Below are positions 59,376 to 64,000 of a stretch of 64,000 nucleotides of DNA, piece by piece (position 1 is the first letter of the stretch; each line of letters begins with the position of its first letter). The notes below the pieces were generated by a model that saw only the letters and a program-made list of their open reading frames with translations, ran no database searches and had not been told where the DNA came from. The stretch is from Cerasibacillus sp036516575 (GTDB lineage Bacteria; Bacillota; Bacilli; Bacillales; Amphibacillaceae). The position numbers and the translations under genes were made by a program. The stretch lies in assembly GCF_036516575.1 (NCBI RefSeq), contig NZ_DATBTY010000073.1, forward strand, positions 214,343 to 278,342, in the 5' to 3' direction.

Positions 59376-60057
59376 TCAGGTCTCTAAATCATTTTTAACA
59401 AGAAAAGCTCTTTCGGATTGTCGTGTGACGTTTGAGCAAGGAAAAATAACGGGAGTAATAGGTGAGAACGGCAGCGGCAAAACGACATTATTAAAAATAA
59501 TCGCAGGTTTACTTAAACCGACAAAAGGAACTGTGTTGATTGATGGAAAACATGTCACACGTCGTATTTGTCAGCGACTCGCTTTTCTTCATGATCAAGA
59601 TTATTTTTACTGGTATTTCACAGTTGGCGAACTTATACGTTATTATGATGCTGTTTACGATGATTTTAATAAAGAGAAAGCAGAAACGATGCTACTGTTT
59701 ATGAATTTACGAGAAGGACAAAAAATCAATCACTTATCTAAAGGAAATTTAACCCGATTAAAAATGGTTGTCACATTAGCACGTGACGTTCCTTATATTA
59801 TATTAGATGAACCTTTTCTCGGATTAGATCCCATGGTTCGTAAATCGATTATCAAGTCAATGTTACAATTTATTGACCTATCGAAACAAACCCTTATTAT
59901 GTCTACACATGAAGTAAATGAAGTAGATCTAATTTTAGATGATGTGGTGCTCTTGAAAAGAGGTCAGGTCATAGCACATCAATCCATTGAAAAGATTCGG
60001 GAGTATGAGCAAAAAGATGTTGTAACTTGGATGGAAGATATGTATCAATCCGTTTAA
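59362..60057 (+). CDS. ABC transporter ATP-binding protein of the YtrA-type operon
   Basis: A 231-residue ATPase. Start set at ATG 59362 with GAGGAGGC eight bases upstream; the reading from 59341 adds seven codons. Walker A GENGSGKTTLL, signature HLSKGNLTRLKM (the variant of LSGGQ), Walker B YIILDEPFLGLDPM and switch STHEVNEV. The stop is 14 bases ahead of the leuS promoter region. With the membrane protein at 58277 it would make a full exporter. The regulator gene overlaps it, so all three are expressed together. Confidence 0.88.
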   Translation: MIQVNQVSKSFLTRKALSDCRVTFEQGKITGVIGENGSGKTTLLKIIAGLLKPTKGTVLIDGKHVTRRICQRLAFLHDQDYFYWYFTVGELIRYYDAVYDDFNKEKAETMLLFMNLREGQKINHLSKGNLTRLKMVVTLARDVPYIILDEPFLGLDPMVRKSIIKSMLQFIDLSKQTLIMSTHEVNEVDLILDDVVLLKRGQVIAHQSIEKIREYEQKDVVTWMEDMYQSV

Positions 60058-60070
60058 TTGATATAATCCC

Positions 60071-60099
60071 TTGACAAAGTGTTTGAATTTCATTAGAAT
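60071..60099 (+). promoter_or_regulatory. SigA promoter of leuS
   Basis: TTGACA (60071-60076), 17-bp spacer and TAGAAT (60094-60099), directly ahead of the T-box leader. Confidence 0.8.
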
Positions 60100-60139
60100 C
60101 ATTATCAATCAATGTAATATAAGATATTTTATGAAAAAG

Positions 60140-60323
60140 CGATGCCAAGGACTAGTAATAATTTGGTTAAGGCTAAGAGAGACAGTGGGTGGTGCAAGCT
60201 GTTCCTAATCGATTATGAACTCCCCTTGAAGCTGCAAAGGTGAACTAATAGTAGCTTTTGCCGTTCGCCGCGTTAAGGCTATGAGTGAACATATGTTAAT
60301 TCGGGTGGTACCGCGGGAATAAT
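60140..60323 (+). ncRNA. T-box leader of leuS
   Basis: Stem I marks GGACTAGTAATAA and AAGAGAGACAGTGGGTGGTGC, specifier codon CTC at 60220-60222 after GAA (a leucine codon), and the T-box sequence GGTGGTACCGCG (60304-60315). Uncharged tRNA-Leu should allow read-through of the terminator into leuS. Boundaries are approximate. Confidence 0.93.
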
Positions 60324-60361
60324 AGCTTCTCGTCCCTTATGAGGGATGAGGGGCTTTTTTT
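60324..60361 (+). terminator. T-box-controlled terminator
   Basis: AGCTTCTCGTCCCT and AGGGATGAGGGGCT (60324-60337 and 60342-60355) pair, followed by T7. The 5' arm can also form the antiterminator with the T-box. Confidence 0.9.
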
Positions 60362-60394
60362 ATTATATTTATAAAACACAAGGAGGAAACGATT

Positions 60395-62806
60395 ATGGGT
60401 TATAACCATAAAGAGATTGAAAAGAAATGGCAAACATATTGGCTTGACAATAAAACATTTAAGACGAATGCCAATACTAATAAAAAGAAAATGTATGCTT
60501 TAGACATGTTTCCATACCCATCTGCAGCGGGATTACATGTTGGGCATCCAGTCAGTTACACGGCAACAGATATTATGTCACGAATGAAACGGATGCAGGG
60601 ATATGAAGTTCTTCATCCAATGGGGTGGGATGCATTTGGACTTCCAGCCGAACAATATGCACTTGATACAGGGAACAGTCCGAAAGAATTTACGAAGAAA
60701 AATATTGCTACATTTAGACGACAACTCCAAGATCTTGGTTTTTCCTATGATTGGGATCGTGAAATCAGTACAACAGACCCAGAATATTATAAATGGACCC
60801 AGTGGATTTTTGCAAAGATGTATGAAAAAGGCTTAGCCTATATGGATGAAGTGAATGTAAACTGGTGTCCTGCATTAGGGACAGTTCTTGCGAATGAAGA
60901 AGTTATAGATGGTAAAAGTGAACGTGGTGGTCATCCAGTTATTCGTAAGCCGATGAAGCAATGGATGCTAAAAATTACAGCTTATGCTGACCGTCTCTTA
61001 GAAGATTTAGATGAACTTGATTGGCCAGAAAACTTAAAAGAAATGCAGCGCAATTGGATTGGTCGGTCAGAGGGAGCGGAAGTCATCTTCACAATTGATG
61101 GACATGACGAGATGTTCGATGTATTTACAACACGTCCTGACACGTTATTTGGAGCAACATATGCCGTATTAGCGCCTGAGCACCCAATAGTTAAAAAAAT
61201 TGTTACAACCGAACAAAAAGAAGCGGTAAAAACATATGTTGAACAGGTGCAAGCTAAATCTGATTTAGAACGAACTGATTTAGCAAAAGAGAAGACAGGT
61301 GTTTTTACTGGTGCTTATGCTATTAACCCAGTTAATAACAATAAAATACCAATCTGGGTTGCTGATTATGTGCTAATGTCATATGGAAGTGGTGCCATCA
61401 TGGCGGTACCAGCTCATGATGAGCGTGATTATGAATTTGCCACACAATTTGATTTACCAATCATCGAGGTAGTGAAAGGTGGCGACGTAACAAAAGAAGC
61501 TTACATTGGTGATGGTGAGCTTGTTAATTCGGACTTCTTAAATGGTTTAGATAAAGACGCTGCTATTGAGAAAATGATTGAATGGCTAGAAGCGAATGAA
61601 AAAGGTAAGAAAAAAGTTTCCTATCGTTTACGTGATTGGTTATTTTCAAGACAGCGTTATTGGGGGGAACCAATTCCAATTATTCATTGGGAAGATGGCA
61701 CAATGACAGCTGTACCTGAAGAAGAACTACCTTTAGAACTTCCAGAGATGAAGGAAATTAAACCGTCTGGTACAGGAGAATCTCCACTTGCAAACAGTGA
61801 CTGGATTCATGTTGTTGATCCTGAAACAGGCATGAAAGGCCGCCGTGAAACAAATACGATGCCTCAGTGGGCTGGTAGTAGTTGGTATTTCTTACGTTTT
61901 ATCGATCCTGATAATCATGAACAACTAGCCGATCCTGAATTGCTGAAGAAATGGTTACCAGTTGATCTTTATATTGGTGGAGCAGAGCATGCTGTTCTTC
62001 ACTTACTGTATGCACGTTTCTGGCATAAGTTTTTATATGACCTCGGAGTTGTTCCAACAAAAGAGCCATTTATGAAATTGTATAATCAGGGTATGATTCT
62101 CGGAGAAGATCATGTGAAAATGAGTAAATCACTCGGAAATGTCATTAATCCTGATGAAATCGTTGAGTCTCATGGTGCTGATACGCTGCGCTTATACGAA
62201 ATGTTCATGGGACCACTTGACGCAGATGTATCCTGGTCAACAAAAGGCTTAGATGGTGCACGTCGCTTTTTAGATCGGATATGGCGACTATTTGTTAACG
62301 AAGATGGCACAATTTCTGAAAAAATTGTTGAACATAATACTGAACCAATAGAAAAGGTTTATCATCAAACGGTTAAGAAAGTAACCGAAGACTATGAAAA
62401 CCTACATTTCAATACAGCCATTTCACAAATGATGGTATTTATTAATGAAGGGTATAAACAAGATGAAATATCAAAAGCGTATGTTGAAGGATTTATTAAG
62501 CTAATTTCCCCGATTACTCCTCATTTAGCTGAAGAAATTTGGGATAAATTAGGTTATAAAGAATCAATCGCATATGCGCAATGGCCAACATATAATGAAG
62601 CGAAATTAGTCGATAATGAAGTAGAAGTAGTTCTTCAAGTTATGGGAAAAGTTAGAGCTAAAATTCATGTTTCTAAGGATATATCAAAAGAAGAACTAGA
62701 AAAAATCGCCCTAGAAAATGAAACAATCAAGGACTGGATTGAAGGAAAGACGGTCCGTAAAGTTATTGTTGTTCCGGGAAAACTTGTTAATATCGTAGCA
62801 AACTAA
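60395..62806 (+). CDS. leuS: Leucyl-tRNA synthetase
   Basis: An 803-residue class I synthetase charging tRNA-Leu. Catalytic motifs: HVGH (HIGH-type) in PSAAGLHVGHPVSYTATD and KMSKS in DHVKMSKSLGNV; the editing domain has FTTRPDTLFGATY. ATG at 60395 with AAGGAGGA upstream. 803 residues matches Bacillus LeuRS. T-box regulation precedes it. Cytoplasmic. Confidence 0.98.
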   Translation: MGYNHKEIEKKWQTYWLDNKTFKTNANTNKKKMYALDMFPYPSAAGLHVGHPVSYTATDIMSRMKRMQGYEVLHPMGWDAFGLPAEQYALDTGNSPKEFTKKNIATFRRQLQDLGFSYDWDREISTTDPEYYKWTQWIFAKMYEKGLAYMDEVNVNWCPALGTVLANEEVIDGKSERGGHPVIRKPMKQWMLKITAYADRLLEDLDELDWPENLKEMQRNWIGRSEGAEVIFTIDGHDEMFDVFTTRPDTLFGATYAVLAPEHPIVKKIVTTEQKEAVKTYVEQVQAKSDLERTDLAKEKTGVFTGAYAINPVNNNKIPIWVADYVLMSYGSGAIMAVPAHDERDYEFATQFDLPIIEVVKGGDVTKEAYIGDGELVNSDFLNGLDKDAAIEKMIEWLEANEKGKKKVSYRLRDWLFSRQRYWGEPIPIIHWEDGTMTAVPEEELPLELPEMKEIKPSGTGESPLANSDWIHVVDPETGMKGRRETNTMPQWAGSSWYFLRFIDPDNHEQLADPELLKKWLPVDLYIGGAEHAVLHLLYARFWHKFLYDLGVVPTKEPFMKLYNQGMILGEDHVKMSKSLGNVINPDEIVESHGADTLRLYEMFMGPLDADVSWSTKGLDGARRFLDRIWRLFVNEDGTISEKIVEHNTEPIEKVYHQTVKKVTEDYENLHFNTAISQMMVFINEGYKQDEISKAYVEGFIKLISPITPHLAEEIWDKLGYKESIAYAQWPTYNEAKLVDNEVEVVLQVMGKVRAKIHVSKDISKEELEKIALENETIKDWIEGKTVRKVIVVPGKLVNIVAN

Positions 62807-62815
62807 TGATTGCCA

Positions 62816-62849
62816 TAAAAAAGGATTTCCTATTTAGGAGATCCTTTTT
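62816..62849. terminator. Hairpin between leuS and a convergent gene
   Basis: AAAAAAGGATTTCC (62817-62830) and AGGAGATCCTTTTT (62836-62849) pair with one or two mismatches; T tract on the plus strand. Confidence 0.75.
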
Positions 62850-62864
62850 ACATGATGTATAATA

Positions 62865-63608
62865 TTATTTTGCTTTCCATCCGGTTTTTAAAATCACCCA
62901 TGATTCATTTTCGAAATACCATAATGTTTCGACGGTTCCAAGATAATCAGCTTGATAAGCACCATTTATTTGCTGAAGACTTTTTAAACCAAAACCTTTT
63001 TCTTTACTAATGGGTATTGGTTTAAAATAAGTAGTTGGGTCAATCAGTGGTATCATATTTCGTTTTAACAGTTTTTCTTCCTTATTATATATGTCTAACC
63101 GAATATAATCTGCTTTATGATGAGATATGTCAATTATTTTGGGTTTGAGAGGAGTGATTCGTAATTCGATTTGAAAATGATCTTTAAAGACTCCCGTAAC
63201 ATGTTGTGATGGTAATGGGATATCCTGAACTTCACCGTGTTTAAGTGTACTTATGCGTGTGTTACGTAAAACGCCACTGCCGCCTGGATCACTCTGGAAA
63301 AGAATATCATTAATATGATCATGATTGATATCGATAAATTCTAATTGTGGAGAGTAGCCACCTCCGTAATTTATTTTCCATTCTTTCGTATGAGAAGTTA
63401 TGGTGATAAAAATATCTTTGTAATAAGTTGTGTCCTTAGCGAAACGAACTCCAAATAACTCAATTTTTTCTTTAACACCGTCCCCAGTCATATCTTCATA
63501 ATAGGTTTCTATGAGTTGTTTTTGTTGCTTATCTGTTGCTAATGCACAGTTTGGCATAAGAAATAATGTAATCACGATAATTATTGACACTTGCCAGATA
63601 CGTATAAT
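62865..63608 (-). CDS. Secreted protein with VCBS-like DxDxDG motifs
   Basis: A secreted protein of about 247 residues. GTG at 63590 has no ribosome binding site, whereas an in-frame ATT at 63608 has GAAGG 9 bases upstream and gives a proper signal peptide (I-I-R-I-W-Q then a hydrophobic core ending NCALA). ATT is a rare start, so the true start is uncertain. The mature part has two calcium-loop-like motifs, EDMTGDGVKEKIEL and FIDINHDHINDIL, and otherwise beta-strand-rich sequence. Similar proteins in Bacillus are annotated as VCBS-repeat or FG-GAP-like. Function unknown. Confidence 0.7.
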   Translation of the reverse strand: MIRIWQVSIIIVITLFLMPNCALATDKQQKQLIETYYEDMTGDGVKEKIELFGVRFAKDTTYYKDIFITITSHTKEWKINYGGGYSPQLEFIDINHDHINDILFQSDPGGSGVLRNTRISTLKHGEVQDIPLPSQHVTGVFKDHFQIELRITPLKPKIIDISHHKADYIRLDIYNKEEKLLKRNMIPLIDPTTYFKPIPISKEKGFGLKSLQQINGAYQADYLGTVETLWYFENESWVILKTGWKAK

Positions 63609-63707
63609 AAAAACCGACCTTCTTTCATTAAATTAATATGTTTATTATTTGTTTATAAGGATTTATATATGTAATATATGGGTTGTTTTTATACTATGAA
63701 ATAAAAT

Positions 63708-63736
63708 TTGACATAATAAAACAGCTATGCTATAAT
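63708..63736 (+). promoter_or_regulatory. rRNA promoter P1, perfect SigA consensus
   Basis: TTGACA (63708-63713), 17-bp spacer, TATAAT (63731-63736), followed about 90 bp later by a second promoter: the tandem arrangement of rrn operons. Confidence 0.9.
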
Positions 63737-63799
63737 AAGTTACGCTCTCGTAGAAGAGCCTGTCACATCAATCGCATAAAAACTTTTTTAAAAAAAGTA

Positions 63800-63828
63800 T
63801 TGACGAAGTGTTTTTAATGTGATACATT
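63800..63828 (+). promoter_or_regulatory. rRNA promoter P2
   Basis: TTGACG (63800-63805), 17-bp spacer, TACATT (63823-63828). The leader then contains the TTTGAAAACTGAAC motif common before Bacillaceae rRNA and a hairpin AAGAAAAAC/GTTTTTCTT near 63899-63922, perhaps for processing. Confidence 0.85.
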
Positions 63829-63975
63829 AGGTGAGTCGTCTTTTTGGAGCGATGAAACAATTGTACTTTGAAAACTGAACAGAACAACCAGTATGTCAAG
63901 AAAAACAACCTCGTTTTTCTTAAAGTAATTTTGCTAAGATAAACATTAAACGAACTTCGTTTAAATATAACTCTT

Positions 63976-64000
63976 TTTTGGAGAGTTTGATCTTGGCTCA
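63976..64000 (+). rRNA. 16S ribosomal RNA, 5' end (runs out of window)
   Basis: GGAGAGTTTGATCTTGGCTC matches the universally conserved start of 16S rRNA except that the base before TGGCTC is T, where C or A is usual. Only about 25 bases are inside the window, so the rest of the operon cannot be seen. The mature 5' end is approximate. Confidence 0.9.

Overview
The window is AT-rich DNA from an endospore-forming, low-GC Gram-positive bacterium of the Bacillaceae. Spore genes (yunB, lytH, a YhcN/YlaJ-type lipoprotein, kapB), a menFDHBE menaquinone operon, classical Bacillus riboswitches and T-box, and long stretches of B. subtilis-like yun/yut/yui/yug/ytl gene order support this. The betaine transporter, a sodium-dependent amino acid symporter and an NhaC-type carrier would suit a salt-tolerant member of the family, but the genus cannot be fixed from the sequence.

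Layout: (1) 1-6.1 kb: a frameshifted glyoxalase-family gene, an unknown secreted protein, then a two-component system followed by a LanFEG-type lantibiotic/bacitracin immunity ABC transporter with phased direct repeats in front of it. (2) 6.1-10.1 kb: a 53-bp tandem repeat array, a frameshifted DUF2935-like gene, a betaine (BCCT) transporter with an unknown companion, and a heptad-repeat coiled-coil protein. (3) 10.2-29.2 kb: the yunE-D-C-B block, a lysine riboswitch with an NhaC-type transporter, an NSS transporter with a 36-residue MetS subunit, lytH, the yut genes, Fe-S cluster genes (yutI, yutM) with a cysteine-bearing HTH regulator nearby, IS3-type end remnants, yumC, yuiB, yuiC, a 52-bp tandem repeat array, and deoD. 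(4) 29.3-36.1 kb: HPr, kapB, a Cu/Zn SOD-like lipoprotein lacking one copper ligand, a PatB C-S lyase, pgi, yugI, a thioredoxin-like protein and an M42 aminopeptidase. (5) 36.6-42 kb: a 1413-residue bacillopeptidase F-type protease and the FMN-riboswitch-controlled ribU. (6) 42-50.9 kb: a hotdog thioesterase (MenI candidate) and menA divergent from menF-D-H-B-E, an unknown small gene and ytkD. (7) 51-63.6 kb: the ytlACD ABC transporter, pckA, SAM-riboswitch metK, ytoA-ytqB, a YtrA-type GntR/ABC module with its own operator, and T-box-controlled leuS. (8) 63.6-64 kb: tandem rRNA promoters and the first bases of a 16S rRNA gene.

Most of the window is ordinary core genome with visible regulatory RNAs. 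No clearly new multi-gene system was found. The most unusual signals are two intergenic minisatellite arrays, more than 21 kb apart, with almost the same period (52 and 53 bp) and a shared quasi-palindromic core; helically phased repeats before the immunity transporter; the SOD-like protein with a Thr at a copper-ligand position; a nearly consensus YtrA-type operator before a compact three-gene GntR/ABC module; and several hairpins that bury the ribosome binding site of the next gene.
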